From assembly GCF_004342605.1 (NCBI RefSeq), contig NZ_SLZL01000013.1, positions 61,012-125,011 on the forward strand: DNA of 64,000 bases, given 5' to 3'. The DNA is from Caulobacter sp. BK020. Lineage in GTDB: Bacteria > Pseudomonadota > Alphaproteobacteria > Caulobacterales > Caulobacteraceae. The position numbers were made by a program, and so were the translations under genes. Shown one piece after another: positions 27,127 through 35,734 of the stretch (position 1 is its first letter; each line of letters starts with the position of its first letter). The notes under the pieces were generated by a model. That model made no database searches and was not told where the DNA came from. It saw only the letters and a list, made by a program, of their open reading frames with translations.

Positions 27127-27717
27127 TCAGAAATAACGTTCGCCAATCCGAATGGTGTCGCCGGGCGCGACCTTCGTCAGAGGCGTCAGCGGGTAGGACT
27201 GCTCGGCCGGGTCCTCGGCGCGCTTGATGAAGACGACCTTCTTGTTGGCGCGATAGGTGAAGCCTTCGGCGGTGGCCACGGCGTTCAGGACCGAGAGATT
27301 GTTGGTGTAGGGATACTCGCCGGGCTTGTTCACCTCGCCCAGGATATAGAAGGGGCGATAGTTCAGAACTTCGGCGCTGACGCGCGGCTCCTTGATGTAG
27401 CCCTTGCGCAGCTCGTTGCTCACCTCGTTCTGGAATTCCGAGATCGTCAGGCCGGCCGCCTGGACCTCGCCGATCAGCGGCAGCGAGACCTTGCCGCCGC
27501 CGCCCACCAGGAATTCGCCTGTCAGAGCCTCTTCGCCGAAGACATTGACGCGCACCTTGTCGGCGACGCCCAGCCGATACTCCGGCACGGTTCGAACGGT
27601 GTTCTCGGCGCTCGTCGCAGCGGGAGCGGCCGCCGGGGCGGCGGGCGTCTGGGCGCAGGCCACGCCTCCGAAGGCCAGAACCAGGCTCATGGCGCAGAGA
27701 CGCAAGAAGTGACGCAT
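27127..27717 (-). CDS. short polysaccharide export (OPX/Wza-family) protein
   Basis: A 196-residue exported protein of the outer-membrane polysaccharide export family, needed to pass polymer from the periplasm to the surface. After a signal sequence (residues 1-21, possibly lipidated at Cys21) and a Pro/Ala linker, a PES domain spans about 45-119 (YRLGVADKVRVNVFGEE, LPLIGEVQAAGLT). A single SLBB fold spans about 121-170 (FYILGEVNKPGEYPY). The protein ends at GDTIRIGERYF. E. coli Wza is about 379 residues and has a C-terminal amphipathic helix that forms the outer-membrane pore; that helix is absent here. The start at 27717 is chosen for the AGAGGAT binding site nine bases upstream. It is divergent from the next genes and about 1.5 kb from a large beta-barrel gene. 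Confidence 0.92.
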   Translation of the reverse strand: MRHFLRLCAMSLVLAFGGVACAQTPAAPAAAPAATSAENTVRTVPEYRLGVADKVRVNVFGEEALTGEFLVGGGGKVSLPLIGEVQAAGLTISEFQNEVSNELRKGYIKEPRVSAEVLNYRPFYILGEVNKPGEYPYTNNLSVLNAVATAEGFTYRANKKVVFIKRAEDPAEQSYPLTPLTKVAPGDTIRIGERYF

Positions 27718-27924
27718 ATCGAAATCCTCTTTCCGAGCCGTCGAAACCATAGCGGTGTGGCGATAGCTTGTTCAAAAGCAGACAGGCCCGAATTTAGCAA
27801 GGGGCAGGGCTGCATGGCCGGCCTCGCAATATGAATTGCTCACCGGCGCGGGCGCGCGATCATAATAGAGTAGCAATATTGCGCGACGCAGATGCCCGCG
27901 CATCGACCGACTACGAGGCGAAGA

Positions 27925-28506
27925 ATGACGTGGATGACGGCCAGGACATTGAAAACGACCGCGGTCACCACCCTGGCGATTACGGCCGCGGCGGGCGCGG
28001 CGATCACCACCGCCGGACTGACGTGGCCGGACGAGTTCCACCCCGACCTGGCGCCGGTCCACGAGATGCGCGCCGATCGGGCGCTTTCCGCGCAGTATCC
28101 CCAGACCATCGCGGCTGACCGGGAAAGTCAGGCCGCCCTGGCGCAGGCGCCCACCGCCGCGAACGCCTGGCTGCGGCGCGCCTATGTGCGGCAGCTCGCG
28201 ACCCGCACCCTGGATGACCAGGCGCTCGGCTATCTCGACAAGTCCTACCAGGCCGCGCCGCTTGGTCCGGACGTCACCCGCTGGCGGCTGCGTTTCATAT
28301 TCGAACACTGGTCCGAATTGACACCGGCCTTGAGGACGCGGGCCGTGAATGAAATGAGGAATTTCGCCCATTATCACAGTGGCGGCCCCGATATCGTCCG
28401 CGCCATCCACAATCCAACCGGACGTTGGGCGGCCGCGCTGGTCGAGCGCTCAGGTCACAACGATGCGCTGAGAGACCACGGCATGCTCGCAAAAGCGGCA
28501 GAATAG
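27925..28506 (+). CDS. membrane-anchored helical (TPR-like) protein
   Basis: A 193-residue protein with one N-terminal membrane helix or signal anchor (residues 7-28) and a helical periplasmic part. The segment AWLRRAYVRQLATR then ALGYLDKSYQAAPLGPDVTR looks like one to two tetratricopeptide-like repeats, which suggests protein binding. I do not recognise a named family. It is divergent from the OPX gene and precedes the secreted protein and beta-barrel genes, so it is probably an accessory of the polysaccharide machinery. The start at 27925 is preferred because AGGCG lies just upstream and the hydrophobic segment starts soon after. Confidence 0.7.
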   Translation: MTWMTARTLKTTAVTTLAITAAAGAAITTAGLTWPDEFHPDLAPVHEMRADRALSAQYPQTIAADRESQAALAQAPTAANAWLRRAYVRQLATRTLDDQALGYLDKSYQAAPLGPDVTRWRLRFIFEHWSELTPALRTRAVNEMRNFAHYHSGGPDIVRAIHNPTGRWAAALVERSGHNDALRDHGMLAKAAE

Positions 28507-28631
28507 CCGATTATTCTTCGAGTTTTCTGCGTACTCATGGATATTGCGCCGCATTTCAAGTTATAGTAAACCCGCGAACCGCAAGTTTTACACGTTTTGC
28601 GGCAGTGGGATTTAACGCTATCGAGGGAAGA

Positions 28632-28648
28632 TTGGCGCCGCCTTTGCT
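28632..28648 (+). promoter_or_regulatory. possible sigma-54 (-24/-12) promoter
   Basis: TTGGCGCCGCCTTTGCT fits TTGGCAC-N5-TTGCW with the GG and GC dinucleotides in register and two mismatches. A transcript would start near 28660, 35 bases before the secreted protein gene. The whole gap 28507-28694 is AT-richer than its surroundings. No enhancer site was identified. Confidence 0.3.
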
Positions 28649-28694
28649 GGGGGGCCGATGAACCGTGAGCTGAGTTCACGGCGAGGGGGTTTGA

Positions 28695-29171
28695 ATGAAC
28701 AGAAACACATTCGTGGCCATCGCGATGCGCGCGATGGCCGCCAGCGCGGTGATGAGCCTGGCGGCTTCACCGCTTATCGCGGTCGCCCAAGCGCCGACGC
28801 CGGATCCGGGGCCCTTGGCGTCGGCGCTGGCGATCGCGGCGCAGGCCGCAGAGGCCGCCGCCAACGCCAAGTCGCTGACGGCCGATGCGACCCACGTCGC
28901 CATCGTGGCGGCTCTGGAGCAGACGATCGCCACCAGCGGCGTCGAGCCGCAGACCGCGGTGAGCGCCCTGCAGCTCACCCAGACCAACATGCAGGCCGCG
29001 GGAACCCTGACCCCCGCCATCGCATCAGCCCTCGCTGAAGTGCTGGCCAAGGTATTGGCGGCGATCAAGGTGCAGGAAGGTCCGGGCTCGATCGGCACCA
29101 CCGGCGGGCCGCCGATCTCGGCCCCTGGAGCCACGGGCGGCGGCGGCGGTTCGGACTATCGCGCCGCCTAA
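28695..29171 (+). CDS. small secreted Ala-rich protein with Gly-rich tail
   Basis: A 158-residue exported protein with a long signal peptide ending SPLIAVAQA (about residue 32). The mature protein is Ala/Thr-rich and helical over 80 residues (ALAIAAQAAEAAANAKSL). It ends in a Gly/Pro-rich tail (TTGGPPISAPGATGGGGG). I do not recognise the family. It is followed 62 bases later by the outer-membrane beta-barrel and preceded by an AT-rich possible promoter. Its position suggests a periplasmic or surface accessory of polysaccharide export, which is inference. Confidence 0.75.
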   Translation: MNRNTFVAIAMRAMAASAVMSLAASPLIAVAQAPTPDPGPLASALAIAAQAAEAAANAKSLTADATHVAIVAALEQTIATSGVEPQTAVSALQLTQTNMQAAGTLTPAIASALAEVLAKVLAAIKVQEGPGSIGTTGGPPISAPGATGGGGGSDYRAA

Positions 29172-29233
29172 AGCTCGACACGAAATTGATTCAAGGGTGC
29201 AAAGTGACTGAACGGAACGAGAGGCTTGGCCGC

Positions 29234-30544
29234 ATGCGGGCGACCGACATCAAGATCAACGCCGCCAAGGCTTGCTTCATTCTCGCCGTCGCCGCGAGCG
29301 CCTGTCCGACGACGTCGTTCGGCCAAGCCCTCGATTCCGCTCAGGCTCGCACCCCCGATCTGTTCGCGCGCGATCGCAGCGTCGCGGTGCTGGATCGTCC
29401 GCATCCCGAATACGAAGCGCTCGGCGTACCGGTGGGGGCGTTCGCGCTGTTCCCGCGCCTTCAGATCGACGCCGAGCACACCGATAACGTCTTCGCCGTC
29501 GAGACCGGCCCGGAGGGCGACTGGGCCTTCCACACCCGCCCGTCGGCCACTCTCAATTCCAACTGGTCGCAGCACCAGCTAAACGCCTATGTCCGCGGCG
29601 ATTTCATCCGCAACGACAAGTACAGAACCGAAAACGCCAACAACTGGAGCGTTGGCGGCACGGGTCGAATCGACATCCTGCGCGATTTCAACATTGCCCT
29701 GGGCGCCGACTACATCAAGGCGATCGAGCCGCGCACCTCGTCAAATACAGCGGTTTCCGCGCGCGATCCGATCAAGTTTGATCAGGCCCAGGCCTATCTC
29801 TCGACCAGCCGGACCGTCGGCCGCACCAAGCTGTCGGTGCGCGCCGACCTCCAGTCCTACGACTATAAGGACGGCGTCGACCTGAATGGCGTCGTCATCG
29901 ATCAGGACGCCCGCGACCGGGTCAACAGCAGCCTGCAGGGACGCGTGGACTACGCCGTCAGCCCGGCGACGGCCCTCTTTGTTGCGGTCACCGGCAACAA
30001 GCGCGACTACGACACCGGCACCGTCGCCACGCCGGCGCGCGACTCCGACGGCTATGAACTGCTCACCGGCGTCAACTTTGAACTCGGCGCCGTCGTCCGC
30101 GGTGAGGTGGCCGTCGGCTATGTCAGCCAGTCGTTCGACAACGCCGCCTATAACGAAATTCACGGCTTTGGCTCGCGCACCCGGCTGGAGTGGTTCCCGA
30201 CTGAACTCACCACCGTCACGGCTACTGCGTCGCGAGCGATCGAAGACGCCGGCGTGGTCGGCGCGGGCGGTTACCTGTCGTCGAACCTGGGCCTGCAAGT
30301 CGACCACGAACTGCTGCGCAATCTGATCCTGAGCGCCAGCCTCAAATATGCGAACGATGACTACAACGGCATCGACCGGAAGGACGACCGCACCGAGTTC
30401 GCGCTTGGCGGCAACTATCTGGTCAACCGCAACCTCGGCCTCAGCCTGCGCTACTACCGCACCAAGCAATCGTCCGATGGGATCAGCAGCGGCCCCAACT
30501 ATATGGTCAATCGCGTAACCCTTTCGCTGACGACCCAGTTCTAG
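29234..30544 (+). CDS. outer-membrane beta-barrel protein of the polysaccharide locus
   Basis: A 436-residue protein with a signal peptide (residues 1-31, ending TTSFGQA). It then shows a regular alternation of amphipathic beta strands and polar turns to the end, with a C-terminal Phe after a beta-signal-like strand (RVTLSLTTQF). EYEALGVPVGAFALFPRL leads to a stretch like AEHTDNVFA, as seen in the BBP2_2 outer-membrane family found beside exopolysaccharide genes. Sixteen to eighteen strands would fit the length. The start at 29234 is chosen because GAGAGG precedes it at good spacing; a GTG at 29204 is possible. It is followed nine bases later by a Wzy-like gene. With a short OPX protein nearby, it may be the actual pore. 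Confidence 0.88.
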   Translation: MRATDIKINAAKACFILAVAASACPTTSFGQALDSAQARTPDLFARDRSVAVLDRPHPEYEALGVPVGAFALFPRLQIDAEHTDNVFAVETGPEGDWAFHTRPSATLNSNWSQHQLNAYVRGDFIRNDKYRTENANNWSVGGTGRIDILRDFNIALGADYIKAIEPRTSSNTAVSARDPIKFDQAQAYLSTSRTVGRTKLSVRADLQSYDYKDGVDLNGVVIDQDARDRVNSSLQGRVDYAVSPATALFVAVTGNKRDYDTGTVATPARDSDGYELLTGVNFELGAVVRGEVAVGYVSQSFDNAAYNEIHGFGSRTRLEWFPTELTTVTATASRAIEDAGVVGAGGYLSSNLGLQVDHELLRNLILSASLKYANDDYNGIDRKDDRTEFALGGNYLVNRNLGLSLRYYRTKQSSDGISSGPNYMVNRVTLSLTTQF

Positions 30545-30553
30545 CCGGCCGCC

Positions 30554-31906
30554 ATGGCCGTTCGGCAAGCGCGGCGTCGTCACCGGCGCCTCCTGGTTTC
30601 GCGCGCCCCCGTCTCGGCGGAAACGCGGTGGCGGAGGCTGGCGCCGGCCCTGGCGCCTGGCCTTCTCTATCTGACCCACTTGGCCGCGGGCGCAAATCAG
30701 ACGGTCTTGGCCCAGGGTTTCTCCCTGGCGCTGGCCGTGGCGCTGTGCGTGGTGCTGACCCGGCCGCGTCTCCGGAATGAACTGGCTGAACTGAAATTCG
30801 CGTGGCCGCTGCTGGGCCTGTTCGCAACGGTGCTGGGCGTCGCGTTCCTAACGCTTTATCTGCCGGCATCTTCGGCTTCGACCCCGGCATGGGCGCTGAC
30901 GGGCGCCCCCGGCGTCCTCTCCATCAATCGGTCGGCGACCTGGCTGGAGATCGTCAAGCTTGGCGGCCTGGCCTGCATCTTCGCCGTGGGTTGCGTTCAG
31001 GGGGCGCGGGGCGAGCGGGCTCGCACGACGGTCGAATGGATCGTCCTGCTCGGCGGCGTCTACGCCGCCGCATCGATCGCCCTCTACCTGGCCGGCCTCC
31101 AGGTCAAGGGCCGACTCTCCGGGGGCTTCCTGAGCGCCAACAGCGGGGCCACCGTCTTCGGCATGCTGGCGGTCGTCACCACCGCCTTCCTCTTGCGGCA
31201 GTTGCGGCGCACCGCCCGCCTGAACCAGGACGACCGGCTGCGCAAGCTGGCCACGCCCGCCGGAAGCCTGTTCTGCATCGCCACCTGCCTGGTCCTGACC
31301 GCCTCCCGCATGGGTCTGGCCGCCACGGGCGCGTCGATCCTGGTCCTGCTAGCCTGGGATCTGGCCTCCCAACGCAAGATCCGCATCACCGTCCGCCCGC
31401 GCGATCTCGCCCTCACCCTGGCGGCGCTAGTGGTCGTCGCCGGCGCTTCGGCTCCCATGTGGAGTCGCGTGCACGCGCTAGATTCCGACGCCTCGATTCG
31501 AGGCCAGATCTTCTCGACCCACTGGAGCGCGTTCCTGGCCTCGCCGATCTTCGGGCGCGGACTCGGATCGTTCAACGACATCAACAGCCAGGCCCTGACG
31601 ACGGAAAACTATTCCGTCCTGTGGTCGATCCGGGCCGCCCACAACGTCTATATCCAGTGGCTGGAGGAGGCGGGCCTCGCCGGAGCCTTGCCGATGTTCG
31701 CCCTTGTCGCCGCGATCATGCTGGTCTCGGCCTTTCATGTCGCCAGGATGCGTTCCGGCCAGACCCTGGCCAGGGGGCTGGTGGTTTCCGGCGTCGTGGT
31801 CCTGCTCCATGGCGCCACGGACTATGCGCTGCAGGTGCCTTCCATCGCCGCGTTCTGGGCCTTTCTGCTCGGCCTGCAGTTCGCGTTCACCCAATGGCGA
31901 AGCTAG
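30554..31906 (+). CDS. O-antigen polymerase/ligase family protein (first of three)
   Basis: A 450-residue inner-membrane protein with about 11-12 hydrophobic segments and the Wzy/WaaL core (Wzy_C). FGRGLGSFND is followed after a periplasmic loop by RAAHNVYIQWLEEAGLAG, the conserved HN motif. Such proteins join lipid-linked repeat units (Wzy) or transfer polymer to an acceptor (WaaL); sequence alone does not tell which. It starts nine bases after the beta-barrel stop, so both are probably on one message with the secreted protein gene. An N-terminal stretch of 25 basic residues precedes the first helix. Confidence 0.88.
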   Translation: MAVRQARRRHRRLLVSRAPVSAETRWRRLAPALAPGLLYLTHLAAGANQTVLAQGFSLALAVALCVVLTRPRLRNELAELKFAWPLLGLFATVLGVAFLTLYLPASSASTPAWALTGAPGVLSINRSATWLEIVKLGGLACIFAVGCVQGARGERARTTVEWIVLLGGVYAAASIALYLAGLQVKGRLSGGFLSANSGATVFGMLAVVTTAFLLRQLRRTARLNQDDRLRKLATPAGSLFCIATCLVLTASRMGLAATGASILVLLAWDLASQRKIRITVRPRDLALTLAALVVVAGASAPMWSRVHALDSDASIRGQIFSTHWSAFLASPIFGRGLGSFNDINSQALTTENYSVLWSIRAAHNVYIQWLEEAGLAGALPMFALVAAIMLVSAFHVARMRSGQTLARGLVVSGVVVLLHGATDYALQVPSIAAFWAFLLGLQFAFTQWRS

Positions 31907-32357
31907 GCCCCGGCGCGGCACTTAACCGCAGGCGACCCCGCCGGTAATTCCTCTGAAACTAGACTATTGGTTGCCATGACGTTTTGAAACCGGAGCTCAA
32001 GCGACGCCCAGCACCGTCGAATCTCGGCCAAGATCTTGCGTTCAGAAATGCATCCGGGTCGACTCCGCGCGTTCCGAGCGCGCCGGACGCTTATCAGGTG
32101 GCAAAAAATTGATCGGGATCACAAGGACATTTCCAAAACGGCACGATACGCTTGTGTAAGGGATGGCTTGCGGACATGTAGATCCTGCGACGTCGTCTCA
32201 GGAGTGTTTGCCTCGCGAGACTTTCGATTTCACCCGCTCTGTCCTCGCGATGCCGCATCAGAGCCCTAATCCGAACAGCAAATGCGGCCTCCGGGCGGAC
32301 GCAAAGGGATAACGACCGAAGTCATGGCGCTGAGTTTGTTCAGGATTGGCGAACTAC
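31907..32357 (+). promoter_or_regulatory. 451-base gap before the WecB operon, probable promoter region
   Basis: No gene can be supported here: short open frames have poor codon position bias. The sequence holds AT-richer patches (around 31950-31990 and 32095-32165), fitting a promoter for the operon that starts with the WecB-type gene at 32358. A small palindrome (CTCGCGAG) is at 32213-32220. No specific factor site is clear. Confidence 0.4.
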
Positions 32358-33167
32358 ATGCCAGATAGGTCAGGGGCGTTGCGCACTCTCCTGGTGGGCG
32401 GGGTGCCCACGACGCGCCTGACACGTGCGGAACTCGCGGCCGTGATGCTGGAAGACAGCCGGGCGGCGAAGGCGGGTAGGAAGGGCTATCCGCGGATCGT
32501 CGTCTCTTCGAACGGCGCGGTCATCGCCGACTTCCACCGAAGCGCCGAGTTCCGCGACCTGATCCTTGAGGCCGACATCGTCGACGCCGACGGCATGCCG
32601 CTGGTGATGGCCACCCAACTGCTCTGCGCCGAGCCCCTGAGGGAGCGCGTGGCCACCACGGACTTCATCAACGACGCCGCCGAGGTGGCCTCGCGCGAAG
32701 GGCTGAAGTTCTATTTTCTCGGCGCCAAACCCGGCGTCGCCGAGAAGGCCGCGCAACACTTCCGCGCGCTCTATCCTGGTCTGGAGATCGTCGGCGTCCG
32801 CAACGGCTACTTCACCCAGGAAGACGAGGCGGAGATCTGCGCCGAGGTCGTGGCGCTGAAAACGGACGTGATGTGGGTCGGGCTCGGCAGTCCGCTGCAG
32901 GAAGCCTTCGCCCACAGGAACCGTGAGCGCCTGTCGGGCATCGGCTGGATCCGGACCTGCGGCGGCATGTTCGACCACTATTCCGGCAAGTTCAAACGCG
33001 CGCCCCGCTGGATGCAGGTCATCGGCCTGGAGTGGCTGCACCGCACCATCAACGAACCCCTGCGGCTGAGCGGGCGGTATTTCAGAACCAACCTGCCGGC
33101 GCTGTTCTATCTGGCGACCCAGACCACCGATAGCGCGCCGCCCCTGACGGACGCCAAGACACCGTGA
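32358..33167 (+). CDS. WecB/TagA/CpsF family glycosyltransferase
   Basis: A 269-residue GT26 glycosyltransferase that adds a sugar (often N-acetylmannosamine or a related uronate) to a lipid-linked acceptor at the inner membrane. Family signatures are VVSSNGAVIADFHRS, VDADGMPLVMA with the likely catalytic Asp78, FLGAKPGVAEKAAQ, WVGLGSPLQEAF and CGGMFDHYSGKFKRAPRWMQ. The ATG at 32358 is chosen over an in-frame TTG at 32346. It is the first gene of a tightly packed unit; its stop overlaps the next start as GTGA. Confidence 0.92.
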   Translation: MPDRSGALRTLLVGGVPTTRLTRAELAAVMLEDSRAAKAGRKGYPRIVVSSNGAVIADFHRSAEFRDLILEADIVDADGMPLVMATQLLCAEPLRERVATTDFINDAAEVASREGLKFYFLGAKPGVAEKAAQHFRALYPGLEIVGVRNGYFTQEDEAEICAEVVALKTDVMWVGLGSPLQEAFAHRNRERLSGIGWIRTCGGMFDHYSGKFKRAPRWMQVIGLEWLHRTINEPLRLSGRYFRTNLPALFYLATQTTDSAPPLTDAKTP

Positions 33168-34348
33168 CCACCGGGCCGATCGAAAATGCTTCTTCCGCGG
33201 CTCTTCCGCCCGAAAGCCGACCGATGATCGTCGACGCCTTCTCCGCCGGCCCGCGCAAGGCCGTGTTCCTGGTCTCGCATTCGACATCGGGCGGCGCCCA
33301 GGAAATCTGGGCCAATTTGGCGGAAGGCGTGCGAGCGCGCGGCCATCAGGTCATGCTCGCGGCGCTCTATCCGGGTGACACGCCCGCCCAGGAAGTCGCG
33401 CCCCTGACCTGGACCTACGTCGTCCCCGAACGGCCGGCGTCGACGGGCGCCAAGCTGGCCATGGTCCGCGCCCTGACCCGCCTGTTCGAGGCGTTCGAGG
33501 CGGACGTCGTGTTCACCGCCCTGCCCGCCGCCAACGTTCTGGCCCCGGTCGCCGCCACCCTGGCGCGCCGGCGCGTCCGGGTGGTGATCTCGCACCACAG
33601 CCCTTCGGACACCTATAATCGCGCGCTGAACCTGGTCGACAGCCTGACCGGATCCCTGGCCAGCGTCGCCCACGTGGTCGGCGTGTCCGAGGCCGTCCAG
33701 CGCACGCACGCTGGCAAGCCTTCGCCCTATCGCGCCAAGCTGAAGACGATCAAGAACGCCCTGCCGCCCGACATCGAGGCGAGGATCGCGCGCCTGGCCG
33801 AAGCGCGCCAAGGGCGACCGATTGGACGCCAGGTTGTCGCCATCGGCCGTCTGGCCGAGCAGAAGAACTATCCGGTCCTCATCCGCGCCGCGGTCCACAT
33901 GCCGGACGTGGTGGTGCGGATCGTCGGCGACGGGTCCGAGGCGCCGGCGCTCAGGGTGCTGGCGGCCGAGCTCGGCGTGGCCGACCGGGTCCACTTCCTC
34001 GGCTTCCATCCCCGCGCCGAGGCGCTGGAGATCCTGGCGGCGGGCGATGTGTTCGTTCAGCCCAGCCTGTTCGAGGGACACAGCCTGGCGCTTATCGAGG
34101 CCGCCAGGCTCGGCGTGCCGCTGGTGGTCTCGGACGCGCAGGTCCAGGTCGAGGGCGTCTCCGCGCCTGACGGGACGGTTTGCGGCGTCGTGGTGGGCGT
34201 CCACGATGATCGATCGCTGGCGCGCGAGATCCTGCGCTTGCTGGACGATCCCGCCCACTACGCCGCCGCGGCGGCGCGAGCGAGCGCGTTGGGAGCGGCG
34301 GCGGCCTATGACGCCATGATTACGTCTTACGAACAGCTCATGGCCTGA
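33164..34348 (+). CDS. GT4 family glycosyltransferase
   Basis: A 394-residue retaining glycosyltransferase of GT-B fold. The N-terminal acceptor domain has VSHSTSGGAQEIWANLA. The donor domain shows AIGRLAEQKNYPVLIRA, then VGDGSE and PSLFEGHSLALIEAARLGVP, the usual EX7E motif. It lacks a signal peptide and should act on the cytoplasmic face of the membrane on a lipid-linked oligosaccharide. The GTG start overlaps the WecB stop; an ATG at 33224 is a less likely alternative. The sugar is unknown. Confidence 0.9.
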   Translation: MTTGPIENASSAALPPESRPMIVDAFSAGPRKAVFLVSHSTSGGAQEIWANLAEGVRARGHQVMLAALYPGDTPAQEVAPLTWTYVVPERPASTGAKLAMVRALTRLFEAFEADVVFTALPAANVLAPVAATLARRRVRVVISHHSPSDTYNRALNLVDSLTGSLASVAHVVGVSEAVQRTHAGKPSPYRAKLKTIKNALPPDIEARIARLAEARQGRPIGRQVVAIGRLAEQKNYPVLIRAAVHMPDVVVRIVGDGSEAPALRVLAAELGVADRVHFLGFHPRAEALEILAAGDVFVQPSLFEGHSLALIEAARLGVPLVVSDAQVQVEGVSAPDGTVCGVVVGVHDDRSLAREILRLLDDPAHYAAAAARASALGAAAAYDAMITSYEQLMA

Positions 34349-34396
34349 CCGTGGGCCGCACACACCGAAACCTCAGCTGCAACAAGAGGGCGTGAC

Positions 34397-35719
34397 ATGA
34401 CGGAAACCGGCGAGCGCCGACGCAGGACGGGTCCCCGGCCCTTCCTGGTTCCGGCGGCCTATGTCCTGTTCGTGCTGCTGACCTTGATGGTGGTCGCGCC
34501 GATCATCACTTCGGACGGCCGGATGACCGGCGGCGGAAACGTCTTCCGGCAGGTCACGTACGCCATCCTCTTCGCCGCCACACTGTGGGTGGTCGGAGTC
34601 TTCCAGCAGTGGCGAAAGCTGCTCATCGTACCGGTGACGCTGATGCTGGCGCTCGGCTGGTGCTGGCTGAGCCTGACCTGGGCGATCGATCCAATGATCA
34701 GCTTTCGCCGCCTGCTGCTGACCACGATGATCATCTGGACGATCTTTCTGGTGATCGACGATTGCGGCTACGATCGAACGATCAAGGTCCTGATGATCTT
34801 CCTGACCGCGGTTCTGGCGGCCAACTACGTCGCGATCGCGGTTTCCCCATCGGCGGTGCACAGCCTCGCCGATTCGATGGACAAGGGCTTGGTCGGCGAC
34901 TGGCGCGGACTACTCCCGCAGAAGAATTTCACCGGCGCCATCTGCGCCCTGACCATCCTGATCTTCACCTTCGGCGGCCAGCGCATGTGGCTGGCGCTGC
35001 GGCTGGCGATCATCGCGGCCACGGCCTACTACCTGTTCCGCACCCAGTCGAAAACGTCGATGGGCATGCTGATCACGGCCCTGATCTCAGGCGCCATCGC
35101 CCTGCGGTTCAAGCCGAAATACCGGATCGCGCTGATCCCCGTCCTGCTGGTCGGCAGCATCGCCGCGATGCTGAGTTCGCTCAAGTGGTGGGATGAAATG
35201 CTCGGCCCGTTCCAGCGCAAGGACGCCTTGACCGGCCGAGGGGAGATCTGGCCCTACCTTTTCAATTACGCCAAGGACCACCCGTTCACCGGCTCGGGCT
35301 ACGGCGCGTTCTGGAACATCGGCGAAAACAGCCCTGTCTATCAGTACACCAAGAACTGGGTCAGCGAGCTGGGCAACGGGCACAACGGCTATATCGACCT
35401 GCTGGTCCAGGTCGGGCTGCCCGGCCTGATCCTGGCGGTGGTCGCCACGATCATCATGCCCGCCGCCAGATTGCTGAGCACCACCTCCGCCGGACGGTCG
35501 CAGGTGGCGCTGCTGATGGCGATCCTGGTGTTCTGCGTCGGCCACAACATGACCGAGTCCAGCCTGCTGGAGCGCGACACGATCGTCGAGGTCTTCCTGA
35601 TGTTGACCATCGCCCTGACCGGGGTGGTTACGCGCCGGTCCTCCAAACCGGTTCGCTCGCCGACGCCGGAACGCCGCGAAGGATCGTCTTCGCGCCGGAG
35701 GTCGGCGGTCCGCGCCTGA
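34397..35719 (+). CDS. O-antigen polymerase/ligase family protein (second of three)
   Basis: A 440-residue polytopic membrane protein with about ten helices, of the ExoQ/Wzy-like type. The conserved periplasmic loop is visible in LTGRGEIWPYLFNYA, HPFTGSGYGAFW and GNGHNGYIDLLVQVGLPG, with the HN motif. The C-terminal 30 residues are basic and disordered. It lies 48 bases after the GT4 gene and 15 before a flippase gene, so it may be the polymerase for the repeat unit made by this operon. Confidence 0.9.
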   Translation: MTETGERRRRTGPRPFLVPAAYVLFVLLTLMVVAPIITSDGRMTGGGNVFRQVTYAILFAATLWVVGVFQQWRKLLIVPVTLMLALGWCWLSLTWAIDPMISFRRLLLTTMIIWTIFLVIDDCGYDRTIKVLMIFLTAVLAANYVAIAVSPSAVHSLADSMDKGLVGDWRGLLPQKNFTGAICALTILIFTFGGQRMWLALRLAIIAATAYYLFRTQSKTSMGMLITALISGAIALRFKPKYRIALIPVLLVGSIAAMLSSLKWWDEMLGPFQRKDALTGRGEIWPYLFNYAKDHPFTGSGYGAFWNIGENSPVYQYTKNWVSELGNGHNGYIDLLVQVGLPGLILAVVATIIMPAARLLSTTSAGRSQVALLMAILVFCVGHNMTESSLLERDTIVEVFLMLTIALTGVVTRRSSKPVRSPTPERREGSSSRRRSAVRA

Positions 35720-35734
35720 TCCACGCCGACAGCC

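Noticed and set aside
32036..32269. Short open frame in the gap before the WecB operon
   Set aside because: Third codon positions are not GC-enriched as in real genes here, there is no ribosome binding site, and the gap looks regulatory.
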